A DNA stretch of 64,000 nucleotides, from positions 54,556-118,555 of the forward strand of contig VWPU01012746.1 of the NCBI GenBank assembly GCA_013398955.1, in the 5' to 3' direction. The translations under genes were made by a program, and so were the position numbers. Each line of letters begins with the position of its first letter. Position 1 is the first letter of the stretch. The notes under the pieces were generated by a model, which had not been told where the DNA came from, made no database searches, and saw only the letters and a program-made list of their open reading frames with translations. This stretch comes from Callaeas wilsoni (lineage: Eukaryota > Chordata > Aves > Passeriformes > Callaeidae). Shown in pieces: positions 1-10,369 of the stretch.

Positions 1-359
1 AGCTCCTATTTAAAAGACAGGCACTGGTACAGTGGAAAAAAAAGCCGAGAAGTTTCATTCCATTTCATTTTGGGATAACAAGGAGCTGTTTGAGAGGATT
101 GAAGTTGATTTTTTTGACTATTTTGTGCAGAAAAAGTCAGCACAGGTTGTGTGTGATAGCCCAGGAGCCCTGCATGTGGCAATACCTGAAATTTAAGCTT
201 TAAATATTTATTTCACTACTTCTCACACCAGGGACCTTTGTTGTCCCCGTATCACAGGGGGATAAAAAACCTTTCCTTGAAGAACTAAATATGAACAAGC
301 TGCAGAAATCCATGAAATATTGATCCTGTCCAAGCCGGCCTGCAAATGGAAGTGAATCC
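1..359. other. AT-rich unique sequence, no gene seen
   Basis: The sequence is moderately AT-rich with several short A/T runs. I see no exon-like frame, splice pattern or repeat family that I recognise. Confidence 0.5.
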
Positions 360-620
360 TGTTCGTACACCTAAGAAGTGTTTTACAAATTCATTAAAAA
401 TAACACAGGAGCCCCGGAATGCACTAAAGGTGATTAATTTGTGCCATTTTAAATAATATACTCCGGCTTATAAAACCTGAATTATTTATGACAGCAGCAG
501 TAACATCTACCGGAAAGAAAAATAAATGTTGGTTTAAAGTAAACAGTGTTTTTCCAAATGTCACAACACACACCATAATTTCTGCATTTCCAGCTGGTGG
601 TTCCTCATTTTCCAAGAAGC
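360..620. promoter_or_regulatory. Candidate conserved noncoding element
   Basis: This repeat-free island has several ATTA/TAAT cores, among them 'ttcattaaaaataaca' and 'gtgattaatttg', and a 'tttatgac' motif reminiscent of Hox/caudal sites. Its texture differs from the GC-rich, CR1-like DNA that follows. Calling it regulatory is inference, since no alignment was possible. It could equally be ordinary AT-rich intergenic DNA. Confidence 0.25.
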
Positions 621-624
621 ACGG

Positions 625-935
625 GGTTGCTGAAATTGGAGGAACCTCTGGAGATCACCAAGGGCTCTGCCCAAGGAGCTGATTGTCCAGGACCAGGGTT
701 TGGGTATCTCCAAGGATGGAGAGTTCACAGCATCCCTGGACAACCTCTCAGTGCTCGACCAACCTTGAAATTCTTCTTTTTAGGTGTGAGTGGAATCTCC
801 TGTATTTCAATTTTTTGGGCACCACTGGCAAGAGCCTGGATCCGACTCCTCCGCATCCTACCAGGTACTGATAGACACGCGCAAGCTCTCCTCTTCTCCA
901 GGCTGAACAATGCCAGCTCTCACAAGGCACCAAAG
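625..935 (-). mobile_element. CR1 LINE fragment, older subfamily
   Basis: Minus-strand copy of the CR1 3' region. From left to right it shows diverged forms of the usual landmarks: 'gaacctctggagatca', 'atctccaaggatggaga', 'gcaccactggcaagagcct' and 'cttctccaggctgaacaa'. The terminal octamer repeat is no longer clear. The 5'-truncated end lies within about 10 bp of the (CCCAT)n array. Confidence 0.8.
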
Positions 936-941
936 GTGCCG

Positions 942-1036
942 CCATCCCATCCCATCCCATCCCATCCCATCCCCCCCCCTCCCCCCCCCCCCCCCCCCCC
1001 CCCATCCCACCCCATCCCATCCCATCCCATCCCATT
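942..1036. repeat. (CCCAT)n simple repeat with poly-C core
   Basis: CCCAT pentamers flank a cytosine run of roughly 25 bases broken by single thymines, and then resume. The array creates long proline/histidine-type reading frames on + and Gly/Met/Trp frames on minus, which are artefacts. It starts at the truncated end of the preceding CR1. Poly-C length is likely polymorphic or mis-sequenced. Confidence 0.95.
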
Positions 1037-1861
1037 CCCGCTCTCCTGGCCCTTTGCTGGACTCCTGCTCCCGGGGCCATCTCCAGCTGTGCAGGAGGGG
1101 CTGCAGCCACAGAAGAAGAGGCACAGCACACCGTGGCACCAACCACCCGCAGAGCCAGAGCAGACCGGCCACCCTTGGAAGGTATTTAGGATCCAGTCCG
1201 GAGCCTTGAGCCACCAACTGAAACCTCAGCCAGAGCAATAGGAAATGAGAGCTCCCCTCGGCGTCCCCAGCCCTGTCACCGCCCTGTGACCACCCGAGCC
1301 CCCCGCGGGTGATGCCGTTCCCTGCAGCGCTGCACAGCCTGCAGTTATCCCTCGTGCAGCACTCGAGCAGAGAGAGGAGAAAATGGGAAAAGGAGCCCTC
1401 CGTCTTTCCCTGAGGAGGCACCGAGACGGGAACTCGGAGTTGTGAAGATGGACAGGATTAATTCCTCACCGGAGCCACAGACACCCGCGGTGAGCTCCAC
1501 AGGGCTGTCTCTGCCACACGTCTGCTCTCACCTCCTGATGGTTTTATTATTTTCCTGTCAGTTTTCCTTCCCAGCTGTTTTACGAGCCAGGCTTTTCATT
1601 TTGGTGAAAGCCTGGGAAGAGTCGAGCGGGGCTGGGGTTAAAGGAGGTCAGAGGAGGAGGCAGGAGCTGCAGGCTGCAGTTTGGATGCTTTATGTTCTCC
1701 TCAGAGCTCCCTGTCAGCTCCTGCTGCCATTGCCAGGTGATGGATTGGCTCTTGGCTCCTCACACAGCGAAAACATTGGGAAAGGGATTACATCTCACCT
1801 GGAATGGGAACTGGAGCACAAACTGGGCACCTCTCACCTCAACAGCAGCGACGGGGGAGGG
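1037..1861. other. GC-moderate unique sequence, no gene seen
   Basis: There is a small local rise in CpG at about 1250-1320, too short and weak to call a CpG island. No recognisable coding or RNA gene was found. Confidence 0.45.
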
Positions 1862-1942
1862 GAGTGGAAAAGGTGTCCCTGGCCACGGAACTGGAGGAGC
1901 TTTAAGGTCCCTTCCCACCCAACCCGTTCTGGATTCAATGAT
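1862..1942 (+). mobile_element. CR1 3' end fragment
   Basis: Short plus-strand CR1 tail: 'gtggaaaaggtgtccctg', then 'gagctttaaggtcccttcc', then a diverged end 'ttctggattcaatgatc'. The usual 'aaaccattccatgattc' tail has mutated. The last ~12 bases start the 46-bp tandem array that follows. Confidence 0.8.
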
Positions 1943-2072
1943 CCTGGAGAAGAGCAGAATGCCCAGGGAGGGCTTTGGATTCAGTGACCCTGGAGAAGAG
2001 CAGAGTGCCCAGGGAGGGCTTTGGATTCAGTGATCCTGGAGAAGAGCAGAGTGCCCAGGGAGGGCTTTGGAT
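1931..2072. repeat. 46-bp tandem repeat, about 3 copies
   Basis: A unit beginning 'ggattcaatgatcctgga' and ending 'gggagggcttt' repeats at 1931, 1977 and 2023, and a partial fourth copy starts at 2069. Copies differ by only a few substitutions. The first unit overlaps the CR1 terminus, so the array appears to have been seeded from the CR1 tail and its flank. Confidence 0.9.
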
Positions 2073-2236
2073 GGCTCTGCTGTGGGTGGGCAGTGGGAGC
2101 AGGTTCTGATGAGGACAGAGGGACAGAAGAGCATTTGACTCTGATAAGGACGGGAAAACAGCACAGCCTTGGAGAAGTAGATAAAGGATGGAATCTCGGC
2201 AAAGCACAAGCAGGAGCCAGCCCAGCTCTGCAAGGC

Positions 2237-2556
2237 TGACAAAGCAGAAGTTATGGAAAACAGAGATACTGGGCTTCCTCCAATCAGGGTTCGGAACAGC
2301 CACCTAAAAGGACACCTGACATGGAAGACAGACCAGAAAGAACCCTAGAAGGACTTTGATAAGGGGTGTGATTGTGTGAAATGTAGTCAAGTAATCAGGG
2401 ATAGCTCATGAATGTGTAATCAGTGCGAGACAAAAACTCTGTTCACCCAGCACTCGATCAGAGGGAGGATCCTCCCAGTGCCCAGCGCTGCAATAAAGAA
2501 TTCCTGATTTCTAATACTCCAAACTGTGTTAGAAAGTTTCCATCTGGCTGATTTCA
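2237..2556 (+). mobile_element. Candidate solo LTR of an endogenous retrovirus
   Basis: A polyadenylation-type segment, 'gcaataaagaattcctg', is followed by 'tgtgttagaaagtttcc', a pattern common at the R/U5 part of avian ERV LTRs. Upstream sequence is unique and AT-moderate, as expected for U3. The boundaries are estimates and no internal gag/pol/env sequence follows. I could not confirm a target-site duplication. Confidence 0.45.
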
Positions 2557-2858
2557 AGATCAGTTCCACGTTTTGGAGGCTGAAGGTGGTGAGATGGAGA
2601 AGGAGAGCCCTTCCCTACCCAGCTCAGCCCCCGTGCTCAGGGCTCACTCCCCTCCTCAACAGAGCCAGTGGGAAAATCATCCCGAGGCCAGCAGGACCCT
2701 CTGGCCCGTGGTGGGCAGGTCAGGCCTCCTGGCCGGAGAGGAAGGACCCCAACGCTCCCCTCGGGAGCAGGAGTCCCCTGTGGGTTGAGCACCAGAGACG
2801 GACTTTGTGGATGCTGAAATGCTGTTAGCAGGGAAATTTTCTCTTCTTGCATTCATTC
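2557..2858. other. Unique sequence between two candidate LTRs
   Basis: About 300 bp of GC-moderate sequence lies between the two LTR-like segments. It is far too short for a provirus, and no retroviral coding similarity was seen. Confidence 0.4.
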
Positions 2859-3146
2859 TGTGAGAGCTTTTCCTTTGCTATGTAAGCCATGTAAACAATA
2901 GATAGGGTTTTTGTAAATAGTATTCATATCTGGTATCTTCTGACCTTGTGTACACTATATTAGGAAAAAACATTTCTAAGTGGGTGTCTGAGACTTTGAC
3001 CAATCACCCTAGGAGAAGTGTGAGCACTGTTCAATGGCTTTATGGAACTAGAATATATAAATGGTATTGTAAATTTAATAAATAATTCATTCCTCGCTCT
3101 GACTCCTGCCTCGCTGCATCTCTGAACCCCTGCTTGGAAGCCCACA
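2859..3146 (+). mobile_element. Candidate solo LTR with TATA and polyA signals
   Basis: The segment opens with TGTGAGAGC and can be closed at CCCACA, matching the TG...CA rule. It contains a TATA-like 'agaatatataaatgg' near 3051, then 'tttaataaataattcattcc' (polyA signal), then a C/T-rich U5-like stretch. This order (TATA, AATAAA, pyrimidine-rich end) fits an LTR. The family is unassigned and no flanking duplication was confirmed. Confidence 0.5.
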
Positions 3147-4385
3147 GGACTTGGGCCAAGATTCAGGGACCTGGGCTTTGTCTCTCACCTCCTCCGGCCC
3201 AGCATCAGAGGAGAAGGGTGCAGGGCACGGAGGCATCGTTGCTGCCTTTCCCATGTCACACGTCCATCGGGGAAGATGCTGTGTGCAGGAGACTCAAGCA
3301 CTGAAGGGGATCAGGGGCTCCTGTGGAATCTCACCATCAGGATCACCTAAAAAGCACCCAGAGGAAGCAGAAAACCTCCAGCGTTGGCAAGAGGGACTCC
3401 TCTGGACCCTCTGTGCTCATTAAATCCTCTCATGAGAAAGGCAATGAGTGAGAATCCTGCGTTTTCCTGGAGTTCTCCAGCAATGAGGTGATGGAGGCAG
3501 AGCTTTCAGAGCAGATCCTGTCACCTCCTGGACAGCCAAACCTTTAGCACCATGCCAGCCGTGAACTGGACACTTCCACCACGGCTGGGATGTGAGGGAC
3601 AGCAGAATTTGGGATGCCTGAAAGGAGAACTCTTGCCAGCAGAGCCGTTTATTTGGAAACGTGCCCTCGATTAAGTTGTTTTTCTTTTTATGACACAGAA
3701 TTACAGTTGTTAGAACTTCCCATTTAGTCCAATCTCCTCCCTTTGGAGACTGCTGTGATAGGAGGAATGATCTGAGTTCTCCAGGAAATCTCGTTATCTG
3801 GTCCAAGGAACCTTCTGTTCACCCTAAAACACAGGCTGGAAACCCAGCGATGACATCAGGAGCCACCAGGATCAAAACCGAGATCCCGTTTTGTATATCC
3901 AGCCCAACTGGCTCAGCGGACGCCAAGAAATGAAACCCTCTGGGATCTATCCCTGCAGTCCTTGTTGGATTTGTAGATGAGACAGGAAGAGTCAGGTAAA
4001 TCCTATTATCCCAACATTCATTTGCTCCAATTGCTGAGCACCTGCTATTGAATAAAACCCAGAGTTTTTTGCTCCTGGACATGTGCTGGGAGGAAGGCTG
4101 GGTGAATAATTGATTTTTCAGTTCAACTACTGAGTTAAAAAATGAAAAAAAAAAAAATCAATTTGATCCAAACCCAAGCAGATGTTTTCAAGTTTCCTTG
4201 CCAAAAAGAAAAATGAAACAATTGCACTTCAGTGATTAAAAACAAAGAAGTTTTATTCTGGTTTGGGCCATTTGGAGGAAAACGAACCTGCAAAGTTATT
4301 GCATCTTTTCACACTCAACAGCCCCTCACATTCAGCATTAGCATGGCCTGGAGCGGTGTCCCCACCTCCAAACGGGGACAATGTC
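3147..4385. other. Unique sequence, no gene seen
   Basis: Mixed unique DNA with a short poly-A run near 4145-4157 and AT-richer sequence just before the minisatellite. No exon-like frame or known repeat was recognised. Confidence 0.45.
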
Positions 4386-4868
4386 ACTGTGTTCTGTGGG
4401 GACTCTGTTCCGTGCTTCACAGGGAATTTGTTCCGTGTTCCATGGAGAATCTGTTCTGTGTTTTGGGGAAATCCATTCCATGTTCCAGGGGGAATCTGTT
4501 CCGTGTTTCAGCAGGAATCTGTTCCATGTTCCATGAGGAATCTGTTCCGTGTTTCAAGAGGAATCTATTCCATGTGTGAGGGGGAATCTGTTCCGTGTTT
4601 CTGTGGGAATATGTTCCATGTTTCAGTGGGAATCTGTTCCATGTTTCAAGAGGAATCTGTTCCATGTTTCATGGGGAATCTATTCCGTTTTTCAGGGGGA
4701 ATCTGTTCCATGATCCCTGGGAAATCTTTTCTGTGTTTCAAGAGGAATCTCTTCTATGTTTCAGTGGGAATCTGTTCCATGATCCCTGGGAAATCTTTTC
4801 TGTGTTTCAAGAGGAATCTGTTCCATGTTTCAGTGGGAACCTGTTCCATGATCCATGGGGAATCTGTC
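4386..4868. repeat. 21-bp minisatellite, about 22 copies
   Basis: The unit resembles 'gggaatctgttccatgtttca', with substitutions and small indels between copies (ccgtg/ccatg; caagag/cagtgg/catggg). A longer unit of about 63 bp ('gatccctgggaaatctttt' plus neighbours) is repeated near 4709-4800, showing recent local duplication. Because 21 is a multiple of 3, the array gives periodic open frames on both strands; they are not genes. Confidence 0.95.
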
Positions 4869-6070
4869 CCACTCATGGTCTACTCACTGGAACAAAAAGG
4901 AAAGGTGTCTCCTCTGCTTCCACATCCCTTGGAGATGCAGGATCATCCTACCCCCCAAACTGAGCATTTGAGTTTAAGTGGAATTATCAGGACATTGTCC
5001 CAAAATCCCCCTGCAGGGAGAGGCATTCAGCAGGGAGCTGGATCACCCCAGCGGGTTAGAATTAAACAGAAGTGGATTCAACACATTTAACCTTTGAATT
5101 GAAGGACAGAAAGTGGTTTCTCTTCCTGAGATTATTTGTTTGTTCCCTCTTAGCAGGCTGGACATTTCACAGAATTACTTTGAAATGCAGATCAGAGCAA
5201 AATATTTCAGATCAGTTTATTCTGCCCCTGAAGTTTCCTTACCTGAGCTGTCAATGCAGCTCATGGAGTCTGTCAGGTCGCTTTGCCTTTTCCATTTGGA
5301 ACCCTGCCCAGAGCCCAGGGTTGTTGTTGTGGAGTTTTAATTCCCCCCAGCAGGAGCTGATCCCACTCAGTTCTGCTGTCAGGAAAGGCAGAGCAGTTTC
5401 ACTGATCCCCCTTGTAGCAGCAGACAGGACTCAAGTGTCTCCCTTGTTCCATCGTGAGGCAGGGGAATTGTATTATCCAAAAATCCCTTCTTGAACATCC
5501 TTAAAAGACAGGGATGTGGGAGACAGCAGGGAGAGTGTAAACAGAAACACAACAGCAACTCTTAACACCAGGCAACCTTTGATTTTAAATCAAAAGTACT
5601 CACCCAGACTGCAAGAATTTGGGCATGTATTTCCTCTTCTTCAACATAGCTCCTCCTTCCCAGAGAAGCTCTCACTGCTTCTCAAAGGGATTCTTGGGAA
5701 AAGGGAAGGAATAGGGACTTTCCTCTTATTTTGTGGAAGTTGTCCCCCCCAGATAATTCAGAATTAAGGATGTGGGATGAAACTGGATGTGGATGTTTGT
5801 GCTGCAGGAAGGGCCTTCTGCACCAGCAATGGGCACTTTGCATCCCAGGACACGGGGCCAGGACACTCCCATCCCACTGGGACTGACCTGACTGGAGTTA
5901 ATTCCAGCTCTGGATTGACCAAATCTTGATAGTTCTCCTTCAAAAGAACCAGTCTGGGAGTTGTGAAGATGCATGGAAGATCTGCCTCCCATCAGTGGTT
6001 GTGAGGGAAATGAGAGAAAATGGCGTTCAAAAAGAATTTTAAGGTAGAAAACCAACAAATGCAGCACATT
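4869..6070. other. Unique sequence, no gene seen
   Basis: AT-moderate sequence. The stretch from 5080 to 5260 has a repeat-free look, but I see no motif clustering strong enough to name it. Confidence 0.4.
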
Positions 6071-6196
6071 CCAGCTTGGACGGGGCTTGGAGCAGCCTGG
6101 TACAATGGAAGGTGTCCCTGCCCATGGCAGGGAGTGGGACAGGATGAACTTTAATGTCCCTTCCAACCCAAACCATCCCGGGATTCTGTGATTTCA
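6071..6196 (+). mobile_element. CR1 3' end, 5'-truncated
   Basis: The order is 'ggggcttggagcagcctgg', 'ggaaggtgtccctgccc', 'atggcaggg', 'cccttccaacccaaacca', then the terminal 'gggattctgtgattt'. Only the last ~125 bp of the element is present, typical of incomplete reverse transcription. Confidence 0.92.
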
Positions 6197-6421
6197 GGAG
6201 AGCTGGGGAGGACCAGAACCCCATTAAGAGTTTTGCTATCAATGGGGTTGCAGATTTGGGGTTTACACCTGTGTTTCCTGTTTCTACCCAAATCTTGAGG
6301 CAAAAAGATTCTCAGCATGTGTGAGGCAGCAAATTCCCCTGCAGAAGGTTCAAGGTGGGTTCTCTGGAGGAGAAAAAGCCCACCTGGCTGGATAAAATGA
6401 CAGGACCGGATCATGAAATGC

Positions 6422-6583
6422 AGGTTTGCCCCAGCCCAGCCTGCAGGAGCGTTCAATAAGGCTGAAGAAATCTGGGAATCATGATCCTTGGAGGAACAGC
6501 TGAGGTTTGCCCCAGCCCAGCCCGCAGGAGGGTTCAATAAGGCTGAAGAAATCCGGGAATCATGATCCTTGGAGGAACAGCTG
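6422..6583. repeat. 81-bp tandem duplication
   Basis: Two head-to-tail copies begin at 6422 and 6503. They run from 'aggtttgccccagccc' to 'ggaggaacagctg' and differ at only a few bases. The source sequence is unique in the window. Confidence 0.93.
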
Positions 6584-6589
6584 AGGTTC

Positions 6590-7030
6590 ACAGAGGCCAC
6601 CTCTCATCAATCTGATTATCTCGTGTCCCTGAGACCTGGTGAACAACACGAAGCTGCATCCTGGGAAGGGAGAGAGGGGCTGGAGCAGCAGCTCTGGATC
6701 TGCTGCTCAGCGAGAACTCGCTGCTTTCCCAGCTGCCCGTCTATCACCTTCCATCAGCACAAAGTCTGTCTGGATACGAGATGGAATGTGCAGGCTGAGG
6801 ATAATTGCAGGGGGGAGATTGGGATAATGGCTGTAATTTGGATTGTGGGAGCAATAAAGCCAGGCTCAATCACTGCCTGCTTTATTTGGGAACGAGCCCA
6901 AGCTGCAAACAGCGAAAATGAAATTTATGAAAAATAGAGATTTCAAGAGAAGTAATGAGCATCTGTCTGCTGCAGTGATTGCAGGGGGCTGAGTGCTTCC
7001 AACTCTATGCAGCTAACGCAAGGGATTTGC
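6590..7030. promoter_or_regulatory. Candidate conserved noncoding element
   Basis: Repeat-free stretch whose 6800-6960 part has alternating AT-rich and GC-rich short motifs ('ggctgtaatttggattgtgg', 'atcactgcctgctttattt'). This texture is typical of vertebrate conserved noncoding DNA. No conservation data are available, so this is a guess from composition. Confidence 0.22.
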
Positions 7031-7436
7031 TGTGGGGTGCACGGGCTGGGTGGGACACGGGTCAGGCAGGTGGGATGAATCCCCTGTCAGAGGTGTGGCT
7101 CTTCCATTAGCAATCATCTGCTGATTGGACATGGAATTTTTAGGCAGCTGCAAGTAGTTTGGGTAAGTTTTGCTGTCATTGGATATTTGGTCATCAGGGG
7201 CCCGTCATTCCCACCGAGGGGCTGTGTTCATGCCAGTGGCCTGGAAAACATTCCTGATTTTTCCTGCCCTGAGGCTGACCCGTTCCATGCTGCTCCAGGT
7301 GATAACGTGCTCAGCAGGTCATGTGAGGAGAGGAACAGAAGGAAGATCCCACCTCAGTTTTTTTATACTGTCTTCCTTTTTCCCCTTTTTTAAATTTATT
7401 GTATCAGTCTGGAGCTTCCTGTTCACTTCAGGGACT
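7031..7436. other. Unique sequence, no gene seen
   Basis: Unique DNA that becomes T-rich just before the fold-back CR1 pair. No coding or repeat signature was recognised. Confidence 0.4.
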
Positions 7437-7745
7437 CATGGAATGGTTTGGGTTGAAAGGGACCTTAAAGCTCATCCAGTGCCACCCCTGCCATGGGCAG
7501 GGACACTTTCCACTGTGCCAGGCTGCTCCAAGCTCTGTCCAGCCTGGCCTTGGGCACTTCCAGGGCACAAGGTGCCCAGAGAAGCTGCGGCTGGCCCTGG
7601 ATCCCTGGAAGTGTCCAAGGCCAGGATGGATGGGGCTTGGAGCAGCCTGGGACAGTGGAAGGTGTCCCTGCCATAGCAGGGGTGGGAATGGGATGAGCTT
7701 TGAGGTACCTTGCAACCCAAACCATTCCATAATTCCATGATTTTT
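7437..7745. mobile_element. Fold-back pair of CR1 3' ends (head-to-head)
   Basis: The left arm (7437-7573) is a minus-strand CR1 3' end, starting 'atggaatggtttgggttg'. The right arm (about 7574-7745) is a plus-strand CR1 3' end, finishing 'aaaccattccataattcca'. Both arms hold the same terminal ~140 bp, so the block is a ~310-bp imperfect palindrome. L1-like twin priming inverts a different segment and would not duplicate the 3' end. This therefore looks like two opposed insertions or an inverted duplication. A transcript through it would form a long hairpin. Confidence 0.88.
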
Positions 7746-8280
7746 CCATGTTCCCTGGAAGATAGGAAATGGGAAGAGCATCAGAGGCCCTGGCTGAGGG
7801 TCTGGGTCTGAGCCTGGCCCTGGCCCTGCAGGGATGCTGGGCACCGGTGACGGGATGATGCCAAGGCCTGCCAGGAGAGGACACTCAGCACCAGGAGACA
7901 GCTGATCCAAGGAAGGAAACCAGGTCCCTCCTGAGCAGGAAATCACAGGCATCAGCAGGAAAGGAGGAACAAAGAAAAGCCTGAGGTCTCTGGGGTGGTT
8001 GTGGCGCACCTAATAAATTCCAGCATCGTTTGCAATCCCGGATTTTCCATAAAGTCTGCTCAAAGTCACCCCTGCCTGCAAATCTTTATCACCTGGAAGT
8101 GCTAGAATGAGCTAATAAATGCGTGGCAGGAGGACACGATATCTTTGGCTTCACCTTGACGATGCCACAAACCCATCCCTGCCTGGAGCTGCTCCCAGGG
8201 TCTCGTTTGGCTCTAAGCCACCCCATTCCTGAGTTACACAGAGTGCCCTTCGCTCACCACAAATTCCAAAATCCCTCAGA
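7746..8280. other. Unique sequence, no gene seen
   Basis: GC-moderate unique DNA. No exon, RNA gene or known repeat was recognised. Confidence 0.4.
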
Positions 8281-8400
8281 ACCATGGGATGGCCGGGCTT
8301 GGAAGGCGCCTCTGGAGCTCCTCTGGTCCGACCTCCCTGCTCAAGCTGGGTCCCGTGGCCAGATGACTTCAAAATATCCCCAGGGAAGGAGACGTCCAAC
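8281..8400 (-). mobile_element. CR1 3' end, older subfamily
   Basis: Minus-strand copy: 'accatgggatggccgggcttgg', 'cgcctctggagctcctctgg', 'cgacctccctgctcaag'. This matches the CR1 type with a 'ggaagggacctctggagatcat' end rather than the dominant 'accttaaagctcatcc' type. It is truncated after about 120 bp. Confidence 0.75.
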
Positions 8401-8960
8401 AGGATGTGTGATCTGTGATTCTGGGAGAGCCCACACCCAACATCTGGCAGAAAATGAGCGAGGAGAGTTTGCATCTCGAATCAACCTTTTCCTTTTTTTT
8501 TTACTAAATAGACAACGTTTTCCACAAGAAAAAGGTAATAAAGGAATTTCTAGGAGTCAGCGTTCCACCTTTTTTCTGACTGCTGGCACTCTCTGCACTG
8601 GGAAGATCTCCCGTTATTAGACAGATTTTGGGAGCAGATCCCAGCAGGGCTCCAGAGGAAGCTCCATTGGTAAATCTGAGGAAAACTTGATCCAAAATTT
8701 ACCTACAGCCTGAAATTTTGAATCCCACAGTCACAAGAGCAACCTCAGCCCCTTCCAGAAGTAAATTGAGGTTTTTCCTGCCCACTCTCCTGTTTGAGAT
8801 GCCAGGAAAAGGAGAATTATCCCAAAGAAACACTGAGAAGTGTCAGTGTGTATTTAAACTCCTTCAGAAAGGGTTTCAATGGAGCTAAATCCTTCCTTAG
8901 CCTCGGATTTTGGCAGCAGTTTGAATTTAAGGAAGTTATGGAGGTATAATTGAATCACTT
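8401..8960. other. Unique sequence, no gene seen
   Basis: Contains a short poly-T near 8495 and otherwise ordinary AT-moderate DNA. Confidence 0.4.
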
Positions 8961-9410
8961 TGTCCCTCAAGTTCTTAATGCTGGCAAATCAGATCTATTT
9001 ATAAAAATGAATTATTTATTAAGACAAATGAACAGGCAAGAGATAACAGACGAAAGATCTTAATCAGAATTAATCACTACACAGGATAAAACTAAAAGAA
9101 CTACTGGTAAATTATAGAATAACATAAAAGAGTGCAGTAGAGCAAGGTACCTATATTAGAGTAAAAGAAATGGTATTGATTAGGGGTTGAATGTGATTTA
9201 CAACTGACATGATGATAATGTCCTGATTTCTTCACTTAAATCCTGGGAATACCCATGAAATAGGTGTCCCTGCTCATGGGAGAAATTCCACACATTGCCA
9301 GGAAAATGTACAGGTTTCTGCTTTGTGGAAGTTTGGCATGGCTTTTATAGCTTAAAATGAGTGGCTGTCAGTCAGAAATTGAGATTATCCTGCCAGATCT
9401 CAATTCCACA
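8961..9410 (-). mobile_element. Possible minus-strand LTR
   Basis: Read on the minus strand, the segment opens TGTGGAATTG. It carries a TATA-like 'gctataaaagcc' early and 'cttaataaataattcattt' (polyA signal) late, and it can be closed at 'gagggaca'. The order suggests an LTR but the family is not recognised. The flanks show no matching duplication. It could instead be AT-rich unique DNA with chance signals. Confidence 0.3.
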
Positions 9411-9465
9411 GTGAGCTCTGGCCCCAGCTAAAGGGGATGAGGACCTGGGGAGTGAATCCAGAGAC

Positions 9466-9905
9466 CACGGAGATGCTCCAAGGGCTGGAGCCCTTCGGCT
9501 CTGGAGCCAGGCTGGGAGAGCTGGGGGGGCGCACCTGGAGAAGAGAAGGCTCCAGGGAGACCTCAGAGCTCCTTCCAGAGCCTAAAGGGGCTCCAGGAGA
9601 GCTAGAGAGGGACTGGGGACAAGGGATGGAGGGACAGGACACAGGGAATGGCTTCCCACTGCCAGAGGGCAGGGCTAGATGGGATGTTGGGAAGGCATTG
9701 TTCCCTGGGAGGGTGGGGAGGGGCTGGGATTGAATTCCCAAAGAAGCTGTGGCTGCCCCTGGATCCCTGGCAGTGCCCAAGGCCAGGTTGGATGGGGCTT
9801 GGAGCAGCCTGGGATGGTGGAAGGTGTCCCTGCCATGGCAGGGGGAGGAGTAAATGTCCTTTAAAGGCCTCTCCCAACCCAAACCAATCCATAATCCCAT
9901 GATTT
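9466..9905 (+). mobile_element. CR1 LINE, ~440 bp 3' segment
   Basis: Plus-strand copy with an extended 5' part: 'ggctggagcccttcggctctgg', 'gagaagagaaggctccaggg', 'gacaagggatggaggga', 'ggcttcccactgccagagg'. It ends 'caacccaaaccaatccataatc'. It is one of the longest copies here. The short open frames inside it are non-coding remnants of the untranslated 3' region. Confidence 0.93.
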
Positions 9906-10369
9906 TCCCTCTACAGGCCTGGCTTTATTCCTGGCGTGTTCCCAAGCCCACAGTCACACAGCACAGAGGGAAGGAGGCCATGGGGCATAAATTCCGTGGG
10001 GCAGGGACCATCCTGGTGAATTCGTGGTCCCAGGGCTGCTGCAGAGGGTTGTTGTCACTCCTGCCCTGTCACGGGCACCCCTGGAATAGCAAAGGACACA
10101 GAGCAGGCACGAGGAAACAGCACAGAGCAGCAAAATAAATATTCCCCCTCCTTAAAAGCTGCATTTGCTCCTTGCCTTCCCGGAAAGAATCGAAGGAGTG
10201 GGATGATGAAAAAGAGAGAACGGAGTTAATCAACACAGAGGCTCTGGCAGGAAACCAAGTCACCTTTGGAGCTTCTCGTGCTCAATGAGAAACCATCAAT
10301 GAGCAGGGAGAGCAGCAAATGATTTTCACAATGGACTGGCCCAAACCCTGGAATTATTCTGCAGGGAAC
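9906..10369. other. Unique sequence, no gene seen
   Basis: Unique DNA, becoming AT-richer toward the next candidate regulatory island. Confidence 0.4.

Noticed and set aside
1250..1450. Possible CpG island promoter
   Set aside because: The CpG-rich part is under ~100 bp and the rest is ordinary composition. No exon follows.
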